A DNA stretch of 64,000 bases from Haliotis asinina (taxonomy: Eukaryota > Mollusca > Gastropoda > Lepetellida > Haliotidae): NCBI RefSeq assembly GCF_037392515.1, contig NC_090291.1, forward strand, positions 38,029,001 to 38,093,000, in the 5' to 3' direction. The translations under genes and the position numbers were made by a program. Shown one piece after another: positions 12,301-24,300 of the stretch. How positions within the stretch are numbered: the first letter of the stretch is position 1; every line of letters starts with the position of its first letter. A model generated the notes under the pieces. It saw only the letters and a list, made by a program, of their open reading frames with translations. It did not search any database and was not told where the DNA came from.

Positions 12301-15300
12301 TAACCAGCAAACTCACAATTTCATATATCTGTCAAGATCTGTTGAAAGATATGAAATGGTTTTTGAGTTGTGCTCTGGGAACGAAGCCCACCCCTCCATT
12401 TTGAGAAAAAGTCTGAAATGTTTCCATGGAAACCAAGAAAATAATACATAACAAAAATCTTTAAAAAGCAAAAGGCACCACTTTGAGGTCTGCCACACAT
12501 ATCTAGAAAGTTTTACTAACAGATATTAAGAAGTTTTTGAGTTCTGCTTCGGAAATGAAATACACCTTTCACTTTTCAGACTAGGTCCAAAACGTTTCAA
12601 TGGAAACAGAGAAAATAAGAAATCACAAGATCCTGTACATAGCAAAATGCACCACTATAGGTTCTGATTGATATATCTACCAAGTTTCACAGAAAAATAT
12701 TTAACGGGTTTTGAGTTCTGCTTCGGAAACGAAGCCCATACCTCTATTTTGAGACTATGTCCAAAACGTTTCCATGGAAACTGAAAAAATAATAAATTAC
12801 AAAAACCTGCAAATAGCAAAAGGCACCACTTTAGGTTCTGATTGATATATCTACCAAATATTGCAGAAAAATATTGAATGGTTTTTTAGTTCTGCTCCGG
12901 AAACGAAGCCCACCCCACCATAAGACTAACACCAAAATGTTCCATGGAAAAACCAAAACAAATATGAATGCCAAACTGATTGTGATTTACAGATACATAT
13001 GAAACAAACATATAATTTAACCAAAGATCTTGCAGAAACACTGATTAAGACACTATTCCAACCCAAAACACTCATTCATACCATAGCTCTGCCACTATAC
13101 ATGCTCTTCGCATTGGTCTTTTTCACATAACACTGATGTGACCATTTCTCATGAAAGATATGCATTATCTTGTATCCAGTTATTACAGTACATTCAAACT
13201 ATGATTGGGATATCCCTAACTATTTACAACATGAACATCTTAATTATTTTATCATAAAGATATTTTAATTATATGAAGAAATACCTATTGACAAATATAG
13301 GATTCTATAAGTATTATTTAGCATGTATAAGTTAACACTTTTAAATAGCACATTCATCACTGCAACCCATGAAGGTCTAGGGTAGAATAGGCCTTCAGCA
13401 ACCCATGCTTGCCATTAAAGGCGACTATGCTTGTTGTGAGAGGCGACTAACGGCATCAGGTGGTCTGGCTTGCTGACTTTGTTGACACGTCATCGGTTCC
13501 CAATAGTGTAGATGGATGCTCATGCTGTTGATCATTGGACTGTCCGGTCCAGACTCAATTACTTACAGACTGCTGCCACATAGCTGGAATATTGCTGAGT
13601 GCATCGTTAAACCAAACTCACTCACTCACATATTCATCACTGCAGTTTTGCATTGCTTTTTAAAAAGTTGTGTAAACTAGGACAGTAACAGTGTCTTAAC
13701 TACATAACTCCCCAGTGTATTGGCTTCATCACCTGTGCTACTTGATGTTCTTACTCTCCATCATCCAATACGTACCACTTGCTTTTCAAATACATGCTGT
13801 TGTCAATGTTAGATGCCAGCTTTGAGGAATACCATGTGGGTTAGGATGGCTTATGCTAGGCCTTCAGTGTCAAATATGCTTGATGATATTTTGTGTTTTC
13901 AGCAACATCATGAAGTGAATCATTCTTATCTTTCATAGCAACAGGGTGCAACTCTGCCGTGACAATGATATTATCATCGGATAATACAGAACTATGTTGT
14001 CCAAAATGAGACTTCTGTCATGCACACTGGTATTCAAAATGGCTGCCTACAACAGATCAAGAGTGCGACCTATAATACTTTGATTGGGTGCATAATTTGT
14101 ATTTTAATCACGAGTTTGTCAAATTAATCACATTTTCCATTAAATGAATCACAATGAGTATTGTTAGTAAACATTTTAGCCAGGATACTGAAAATATATC
14201 ATGTGTCATTTCAATATTTCAAATTACACTAATTCCCCTCTTAATAACAGGCTTTGGGTATTTTCTTATTTGTCTTGTCTCAACATGGAATATCCCCAAA
14301 TTCAGTCACAAGGTCAATTAAAACTTATTCACTTCCATGAAGGAAAGGAGAACTTCCTCAATGAACTAAAATAGATAGAACACTCCTGTGACATAGTGAA
14401 ACAAGGAAAGTAATGATTGCTGTCCTGGTATTACTGTCTGGCTCTGAAGGAACACTCTTGCCTGTTCTCCCAGATCTAGTCAACTCACTCAACCAACTCA
14501 GGTAAGTTATAAACGAACAACTCCTCAGTTTCCATGTATATCTTGCATTACCAGTTTCATAATCTTATAATTGATTATTCAAGTCATAGGATTAAGATAC
14601 TTCAGAGGATAATTGATATGGAAGGCCTGGCCTCGATTCCCAATCTTCAAAGTAGGTTCAAAGTAGTATGCCCGTTTCTGTGCGCAAAAGTATCGTCAGA
14701 AGTGGCATAAAACTCAATTACCCTCACTCAGTCAGGACCAAACAAAAAGTCCACCTTTGTGCTTCATCATGTTCTTCAGTGATACTGACAAACTCCAGTT
14801 ACTCAGAGGCAACCTTTGACACTGTTAACTAGATTGGCACGATAGATGTGCGAATTTCTGGGCAAGTCTATATCAACATGTACATTGTTTAGGATGCAGT
14901 TGTCCATATTTTAAAATCTATACAAGGGAAATGATTTCCAATCTAAAATAAAGAATCATTTATCAGTTTTTACACATTCAGTGATCAGAAAGGTGTTGCA
15001 CACTATCTTCAAGATTACTCCACCTACGTATAGCAATATGAATGACGTCCCTGGGAATCAGCGAGCGCGTCAGTTTAGTTTTACGCCGCACTCAGCAATA
15101 TTCCAGCTATAGGGCAGAGGTCTGTAAATAATTGAGTCTACACCAAACAATCCAGTGATCAACAGGATAAGTATCGATCTGTGCAATTGGGAACCAACGA
15201 CGTGCCAACCGAGTCAGAGAGCCTGAGCACCCGATCCCGTTAGTCAGCTCTTACAACAAGTATGGTTGCCTTAAATGGTAAGCAGGGGTTGCTGAAAGCC

Positions 15301-18300
15301 TATTCTACCTCAGACATTCACAGGTCTCATGGGAATCATTTCACAAAGTGATAGTAAAGGTGTTGATAGCTATGACTGTTGTTAGTCATATGCCATAACA
15401 TAGGCTTACGACAGTCATAGCATTTCAATCGTTTTGTGAAGCAATGCTCATCATGCTGGCTTACAGAAACACCATTGTGCATTGTAAACCGAAAGTCACT
15501 GTGTTCTGTAATCTGATTGGTTGAAAAACATGATCAAATGGTATTGTAAACCAAAAGTCACTGTGTTCTGTAATATGATTGGTTGAAAAACATGATCAAA
15601 TGGTATTGTAAACCAAAAGTCACTGTGTTCTGTAATCTGATTGGTTGAAAAACATGATCAAATGGTATTAGATTCCCGGAAACTGAAAGACTATTCACTG
15701 TGTATTGTCACGCAAACAATTGTTTTGTTGTGTCATCAACAGTGGTGACGTAATTCAAATCATATTGTGACGTAAAGTTAGAATGACGTCACAAATGAGC
15801 AACTCCAGATGCTACCATGGGAACTAGCTGATACGGCCAGCTGATGACACTTCACTGCTGTACCCCTACTCGATGTAAACGAGTGCAGACAGTAAAACGC
15901 CTTTGGTTTACTTTTATGTTTACAATGTCGATAAACATCATGTGTTGGCCAATTTCCGGGTGTAATTGAGTATTTGAAGCACGGGAATATTTCATTTGAA
16001 ACCTCCGGCTGACGCCGTCGGTTCCAAATGCATTCCCGTGCTTCAAATACTCAATAACACCTGGAAATTGGCCAACACATGATGTTTATCTCCTAACTGT
16101 AGCATGGATACTTCAGTTAAACATAGCATACTGACATTGAACCAACCAGTCCTTGTCTCATCCACTCAGTGTCAAAGGTCTTCCACCTTACATGTTTGCT
16201 TGTATTATGTGGCCAGGTATTTATGATCTTACAGTGAGTGGGTAGACTTTATATACACTAGACAAAGACCGCAGTTAAGTCTTTGTAATTTTTCTTACCA
16301 TCAGTTTCCAAGTTTTATAGTGGGAATGCATCATAGTACAAAAATGCAACACTTGTTGCTTTAAAGACCAAATATACTTTTTTTTTTTTGTGCTCATATG
16401 AAGGACTTGTGGATAGTCTTAAGCGGGACACCAAATTCATTCATAAAAAAAGTCTGGTTAATTAATAACGAGCGATTAAAAGTTGCCCAAAAGTTGTTTG
16501 CTTGCCTGCCAAAGAAACCGGGTTAAGTAATGCTGTCTCCAGAACACTGCAACAAACTGCAGTGACGTCATGTGAGGAAGGATTTTCAGTTAGTTGCATA
16601 TGAAATGTGTAATGAGCTCGTCAATTGCTGATTTCTCGACGTAAACAAAGACATGCTGAATCATTGTCAATTGCTCCCAGGTGTCGATGCAAGGATTTCC
16701 ACCTGACATTTCTGTTCATGCTAGTAATGTTTGTGAGTGTGAAGCGAGCATTGTGGAAGCAATCTGGTCACGATTGCAGGTTTAGACAAAGCTATAAACA
16801 GGATAATCCTGGAGATGTACATGAATACTACAGCGACTCACATAAGTATACCTCACACTATGTTATGGAGGTGCAACCCTCTGAAAGGTTGAAATTTCGT
16901 TCACAGGAGAGGATTGTGCTTTGTTGTCAAAAAAGTTGAAAAGTTAAAAAGCTGAAGTTGAAAAGGTACTAAAATGTCAAAATGAGGAGTTTTAATGATG
17001 GGGCTTCATTCATAATGATGTCAATCAAAATGATTTATGTATTTGTACCCTCCTAGAGTATATGTAATTTGTAAAACAATATCAGTCAAGAACAACATTC
17101 ATATGAAAAATGTCAAAAGAGATTTGTTGATAAAAAAAGTCTTTCAATTAATTGGACTACCATACAACGAGCCTGACTCACTGTTCTCATCATGAGCACA
17201 AATCTATGCAGTTGGGATATGATATGTGTCACTATCAACAATGTCAGCAAGCCTCACCACCTGATACCGTTAGTCACCTCTTATGACAAGCATAGGATGC
17301 CTAAGATACTCCTTTGAGCAGTAGTTTAGTTACCATAGATATCATTTTAGCAAATAAATGAGGGTGGAAAGTCTGAGTTCATGCAATACGTTTTCAACTC
17401 CCATGAGCAGAACTGTACTGACTAATCTACTGGGAAACATGAATAAGTTGAGAACCGACCTGACAACTGACAAAAGCTTATGTCCCCAGTGGTCAGCAGT
17501 GAAAGTACACCTAGCCATCTCACCTGTCTGGGTATGTCTGCCACTTGAACACATGGCTTCTTGTCTTCCTTGGCCCCGTTATTCATCCCCTCCCCTTCGT
17601 CTTCCGTATTGCTGGAGATTGCATCAATATCTCCAGCAGACTCGTATAATCCATGAACATCAAAATCTGGACATGTTGTCCTCAGCTCTAGCTTAGCTGC
17701 TTTAGGAAATGCTTTCTTCTTTGTCAAAGGTGTGCAGTCCTTTGTCATAGTTGGTGTGTAATTCTTCCTCTTTGCTGATTTTCTAACTTGTTCATCAGAT
17801 TTGACATTGGTTTCCAATTCTTCACTATCACTTGAGGACCAAGATATGAGTTCAGCATCTGAAAAGCAAACAAGCAAGTTGAAGGCATCCATATGTACCA
17901 TATTTATTTCAACATTATTGTGATACGTACTCACTATTACTTCTCAGGTGGTATTCAAGTAATACCACACACTTGTGGAAGGTGTGTGCATGTTTAGTTT
18001 AGAAGTTTATATGATATCTCAGACTGACTCAAGTTTTCAAAATGAACCAATGCATTTAAACTTATATAAACCTGTAGAGGTTATGAATTCTTTGAAGAAG
18101 AAGTCCTCCTTGGGGTACATACATACCATTAAAATGTCCATTATCAAATGCCTGCGACAGTTGTACTAATATTCCAATAAATATTTTACAAAACAAAAAA
18201 CCTGTTTTTGTCTTGTGAGACCACCCCCAACAGGACACCTTCCTGGCCCCCAACAGCCAAGAGCAGGTAACTCTCGCCGTCTACCTCGTATCTCACTTTT

Positions 18301-21300
18301 CATGCTAAACTGGTCGCACCACAGCAGAAACTGCCATGTCTCCTGTAGGAGGGACGGAGACACCGTACCGCCCTGTTTCAGGATATAGGTCATTGCCGTT
18401 TGGTTCTCCATCTCCCTACGCACCACACAGCCGCAAGCCTTCTCCTGAAAGTGTTGGAACACTAATCAGACTGCTCTAGCACATTGATGTGCAGGTGTGT
18501 TTCGCTTTGTAACCACTGGTCCGAAACTGATTGACCGCCCAGGCCCAGTACAACCCCCCACCCTGTGAAGGAAGCATCCGTCTGAATTGAGAGATCTGGT
18601 GAGGGAATGTCCAGGGGCAGGCCCCGGGATAGATTCCCTACCACTGTCCACCACCGTAAATGAGGAATTAACCATCCTGGAGTGTGGAGAATAAACTCGT
18701 AACACTGGGAATGAGCCCACATCCGAGCTAACGCATACTGAATGGGTCGCTGTTGCCGCAATGTTGCCTAACAACTGGAGCCAAGTCCGAGCTGAGGCTG
18801 AGGGTGACTCGAGAAACTGTGAAACAATTCTCTGAACTTTGGAGATTCAATCCGGAAACAGGGAGACCAAGCCTCGTGCTGTTTCAAATTGTACGCCCAA
18901 GATCAGATTCTGTGTGGGAACTAGGTCTGATTTCTTGAGATTGATAATCCAGCCACATAACTGCGAACATCGTGTCTTGATTCAAGTGAACGGCAAATGC
19001 CCGAAGGAGCCAATCGATCAGGTACGGGTGACAGCACCTGCCCTGTGACCTGGCCACTTGCGCTGGGATTAGCATAAGCTTGGTGAACACCCTCGGAGCC
19101 ATAGCGATGCCGAAGGGAAGCACCCGAAACTGATAGCATATCCCGTCAAAGGAAAACCGAAGGTACTTCCTGAACTCGGGATGCATGGGAACATGCAGGT
19201 ACGCGTCTCTGAGGTCGATGGACGTAAACCTGTCGCCTCTTTCTACAGTTGAGATCACTGACCTTAGTGTGTCTCTGTCTTGAATGAAGGTACCTGTAAC
19301 ATCCTGTTCAGTCCTCTTAGATTTAGAATAGGTCTGAACCCTCTGTCCTTTTTGGTGACTAGGAAATAAGTGGAATAAAATCCCTCTTGTTCATGTCCCT
19401 TTGGAACCACCTCTATGACCGCCTTGACCAGTAATGAGCACCTCGGCTTTCTCCGGAACAGCTGGCACTGGAGTGCAACGGATCCCAGGAAAGGAAGGTG
19501 GGTCTCGCTTCCACTGTGGTAAGTGGCCGTCCCTGAGTGTGTATAGGAACCAGGGATTGGATGTAACCTTTTCCCATTCCGGCAGGGATGTGCGGTAATA
19601 GGCAGTGAATCCCCGACTTCGGCAGTGCTCCGACTGCTTGATTCGGGGTCAACAAGGGCTCCAGAGGACATATTACTGGGAAGCCAGGACCAACTTCCCT
19701 TTCCTCTGAAAAGGCTGCTGGGGACCAGCTGCCTTGCCCTTGCCCCTACCTTTACCTTTGCCTTTACACGCCTGCAATGGCTGTGCCCATTTAGCAGTGT
19801 CCTTGGCCGGAGGTAAGGACTGAGGGCCGCGTGCGAGACGAATGACTGCTCCAGCAAGGGTTTAGAATCCTTGAACATGGAGACAGCCTCCATGGCCTCT
19901 CGGACAACCGTTGCCGCTCCCGAAAAAAATGTAGATCCCATCCGATAGGGCAGCGCTAGGACAGCTTACTGGGTGGCTGGTGAATACCGCGCCACCGACA
20001 ACCAAAGCCTACGGAGGGCCATAACAGCAGACATCATCTGACACGCCGAGGACCTGATAGAGTCCTGTGCCAAATGAGACTGCACCTCTGTAAGCTGCTG
20101 CGCTAGAGTAGAGGGGGCATATTCCTCCTCATCTCCGCCACCGTCCACAAGGTGATCTTGTAACACCGAAGTTTATGTGGCGTGGATGGTGACCTTTAGA
20201 CATTGCGCAGCATTGCAGTACTGCTCCTCAAATGAGCGACAAGGCGACTTGAGAGCAGTAACATTGGATGTAAATGGTGGCAACTGACGACCCTGCTCAG
20301 CCATGCAATCATCGACCACTGGAGGGTTGTATAAGCCGAGGTCCCCCATCAGATATCTGCGATCTAGTTCTGGTAAATCAAAACATGATCAAGAACCCGA
20401 CAGAAGCTGATTAATTTCTTCGGCCAGAACGGAAGGAAGTATGCAGAGCCGGGTATCCACCACCTTCGCCGGAGCGAATGCCTTGTCTGGGAGCCAAAAC
20501 TCTGCGGGGTCAGGCGCCGCCAAGGCAACAACCCCCTGAGAAAGGACAGTAGCTATACGCTCCCACCTTGACCCTCTCCCTCCTCCATAGTTTCCTTGAC
20601 ACAATCCCCCAGCAGCGACATCTCTGAGTCAAAAGACAGCTCCGGAGGATTGGTTGAGGGAACACACGAGAGTGAGAGAGGCTCGAGCAGAGCCGAGCGG
20701 CTCGATGCTATCGACCCGACACCAGAGATGGAGTCCGGGTGGCTGATAGCCAGTAATGCTTCCAGTGTAGACATGACAGGTGCTGCACCAATATTGGCAG
20801 CCACAGAGTGGCCGGATACCGATCCCGCCGCCGGCTCACCCCCTAAGGAATTCCCCACACCAACACCACAGGCTTGGTTGGGGATTCCTTTGGATGCCAT
20901 ATTAGTAGACACACTCGATTCCGGATGGACGCTGATCTCCTGGCGGAGACCAGACATCACGTCCGAAATGAATGTATGTACAGATGCCATTTGCTGCTGT
21001 GAAAGAGAGGCGATTAGATCCAGTGTTAAGGGTTGCGGGGTTTCAGGAGGAGGTGCAGAAGATGTTTTCTCACTCATATTCACTTCACTTCGTAAGCTTG
21101 CTGTATTTGTAGAGCTGTTGAATGGACGACTGTCTTGAATGACGACAGAATGAAAAGTGAGGTACAAGGTAGACGGCGAGAATTACCTGCTCTTGGCTGT
21201 TGGGGGTTCAGGAATGGGCCCTGTAGGGGTGGTCTCACAAGAAAAGAACGAGTTTTTGGTTTTGTAAAATATTTACTGGAATATTGTTACAACTGGCATA

Positions 21301-24300
21301 GGCATTTTAAAATGGACATTATAATGCTATGTATGTACCCCTAGGAGGACTTCTTCTGAAAAAGAATGAAGCTGCCCCTGCCTCAGATATAGTTGAACTT
21401 GATATAATTTTCTTAACCTTGATAGGTACTTTAAAGGGGCACTGATCCAGAGCTTTTCCATGAACTTGTTGCTTCTGTCCTTGTTTTTCCCTTGGGCACC
21501 CACATGATATCCCAGAATTTTTTGCTCGTTTGTGACCTCTGCTGCATTACCCTCATGTACAATTGATGGCATAAAGAATAGAATGAACAACAAAAATGAA
21601 ATCTTGTTTACTTGAAAATATTTCCATCTTCATTCATATGGAAACGCATCAAAATATTTTGAAGTTTGACTATCAGCCAGTGGTAAAAAAAATGTTAAGA
21701 CTGATAAATAACAAAGTCAAGGTACATCAATATATTTTGTCTTAGAATTTTTAATACTGTTTAGTTGATTACAATAGTTATATGCATTTTGAAACTTTAT
21801 AAATAACATACGATATGCTTATACTTATAGTGATTTTATAACATGACTGTAATATGTCGACAGTTTATATATTGCCAACGTTAATCATATTTCACACGCT
21901 GTAAGGGCGACACGTGAAGGTCCCGGGGTAGAATAGGCCTTCAGCAACCCATGCTTGCCATAAAAGGTGACCATGCTTGTCGTAAGAAGCGACTAACGTG
22001 GATCGGGTGGTCAGACTAGCTGACTTGGTTGACACATGTCATCGGTTCCCACTTGTGCAGATCGATGCTCATGTTGTTGATCACTGGATTGTCTGGTCCA
22101 GACTTGATTATTTACAGACCGTCGCCATATAGCTGGAATATTGCTAAGTGCGACGTAAAACTAAACTCACTCACTCACTCACTCACTGTAAGGGCAACCT
22201 AGTGTATGTTGTCTGTATCAATATGTCACCGTGAAAAATATGATTCTGTTGAATGCTACCACAAGTGAATAATAACAAAATGTAAACATTAAAATAATAA
22301 CACACTAAGGTTATAGCATCAGTGTCAGGCTATTACCTTGTTTGAGGAATGTATTTCTTATTAACCACAATGAATGATATGCCATTCATCTGTACCTGAC
22401 AAAGAATCCTCTGCCATGTCAAGTGTCTTTTAACGGTGTAATATGCAAAAATGACATACATCAGTTTTTTCACATTGGTGTTTAGTCTAGTCTCATTGGT
22501 CACCAAAGGTAGCAAACCTGACAACTAATTACATGACGTCTACCATTCTTTAAAAAAAGCACCCGTCTCAGTGAGTTGTGTTTTTAGTTCCTACTATTAC
22601 ATTTTTATACTTATCCATCTTTGACCACCCTTGTTGAATGCGTTTAGGTATGAGGTGTTGTTGGAGCTATAGCTTATTTTTTTAGGAAAAGACTGTCACT
22701 GCAGAAGAGTGTCACAAGTCATGCCCCTGGAGGTTCAGATGTAAACAACACTCTTCTGCAGTGACAGTCTTTTCCTAAAAAAATAAGATAGCTCCAACAA
22801 CACCTCATACCTAAACGCATTCAACAAGGGTGGTCAAAGATGGATAAGTATAAAAATGTAATAGTAGGAACTAAAAACACAACTCACCAAGACGGGTGCT
22901 TCTTCGAACGATGCCATGTTTTGCTGCGTGAGTTTCCGTTCGCGACCGACAAATCACGGAAGTGAGCCGAAAAATCTACAAAAATGGCCGAGTGTGTTTC
23001 AGTTATTACCGCTAAAATGCCGATATGACTGCAATTGTTTCGCGAGTGGGCTGCGTTTGTTTACATTTGAGATGTAATGCCTTCAAATTTGCTGTAATTC
23101 CTTCAATTACTTACGGGGGCCTGAATGTTCTCCACACAAGAGAAATGCCAAATGGAAACATCTGACAGGTAATCTGAGTTGCAATATAACTAATTACACC
23201 TGTTATAAGTTCATTAACTGATCATCAAGTAAATGATGACAAATAACGTGTAGGTTTATACCAACAAACACAGGTTGTAACAAAGGATGTAGTAATTGCT
23301 TTATTGCATGTAAAATTATAATTGCCTAAAAAATTTATGGGCTGATGATTCAAACAGAACTTCATTGTTTCATAAGAAACACATACAAGCATTTGCTGTG
23401 TACATAACTTAAAAATTGTACCTATTTACTTAAGTAGAATTTCAGATTTTTCTAGCAATGGCAAAGTGGGGTAGTTTAGTTTAAGAATGCAAATAAATCA
23501 AGTGTATGTATTTAATATCATATGTAATACATGTAACATTTTTACATGAAATTAAACATTGTGAAAAAAATACACAGAAATAGAATCAAAGTGGATCAGT
23601 CACCATAACTTCCAGGCATAAGAAAATCTCAAAAGCCTACACAGCTGTGATACTTTATTGAAATCAGACAAGAACCACTGAAGATATTTTCAAATAAAAG
23701 CATCTGATGGGCATCCACCCTTCCCAATGTTCTACTGTTTAGGTTGAACACATTCTGCTAAGGTGGACAGTAGCCAAATCCCCAAGTTTATTACAGATGA
23801 GGGAACAGGTACCAACAAACTTGAAGCTTAGCTTTGTAATTAGACTGTTGGCAAGTAACATTAATTGCCCTGGATCTGTGCCCCTTTAAACATGTGCCAT
23901 TTTGCACAAGAAACCATAGTAACTTATCACCTTTTGTACTCTGCTCTGATGCATCAGATACAAGTTCAGTGGGATCGTCAAAACTGGACTCCAGGAAGCC
24001 TTGGACCTTGGGCGGTCGTTGAGGGCATAATCTCTTTGTGTTTCGTTGCCCTGTGTCCGTCTTGTCAAAACCAGAAGAGAATCCTTCCATACATCGCTTC
24101 CACTCTCCATGTTGCAGAGATGCTGATGTTGCTTCTAGATCATCTTCCAGCTTTGGAAAGATCAATAAGACCTTAGATTAGCCATGACTTACTAAATTTA
24201 TTGCTACAAACACAAATTTGTACAGCATGTCAGTTTTCACCAACTTTTAAACTACTTTTAACAACAAATGACATTCCTAAATAGGGGATAAATGAAACTT

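Larger units (their letters stand above)
7542..17523. other. SPIDR intron 3, about 10 kb, repeat-filled
   Basis: Largest intron of the SPIDR model. It contains, in plus order: a two-unit tandem repeat split by a hAT-like MITE, a minisatellite (8558-8900), a CRE-rich stretch (9240-9345), SINEs at 10704, 11525, 11651, 13372 and 15066, a ~170-bp satellite (12236-12965), a short hairpin (15340-15440), hairpin/CRE repeat copy 2 (15481-16097), an unrecognised open frame at 16625-16939, and a SINE-B fragment near 17185. No host exon was found inside it. Confidence 0.75.
18096..21357 (-). mobile_element. DIRS-like retroelement, broken copy
   Basis: A fossil retroelement of the DIRS order (tyrosine-recombinase kin of LTR elements) in SPIDR intron 2, in the same orientation as SPIDR. 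Parts seen from right to left on the minus strand are a gag-like region, a reverse transcriptase region whose core (DAYLHVPMHP, LPFGIAMAPRVFTK) is of the DIRS rather than the Gypsy/Copia type, and an RNase H region with QTDASFTGWG. It is bounded by inverted, not direct, terminal repeats, as DIRS elements are. I did not recognise a recombinase part. At 3.26 kb it is shorter than typical family members. It is broken, with several breaks (roughly half a dozen or more). The age looks moderate: domains are still readable but coding capacity is gone. Confidence 0.85.

Noticed and set aside
16625-16939. 104-codon open frame that might be a zinc-binding or transposon protein
   Set aside because: Cys and His residues do not fit a spacing I recognise, and there is no partner exon. 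Kept only as an unrecognised stretch.
18096-21357. Host gene reading of the frames in this region
   Set aside because: The frames carry retroelement reverse transcriptase and RNase H signatures between inverted terminal repeats. It is a broken mobile element, not a host gene.
22888-22917. Alternative first exon of SPIDR
   Set aside because: It ends in phase 0, while the next SPIDR exon (17858) needs phase 1, so the frame would be lost.
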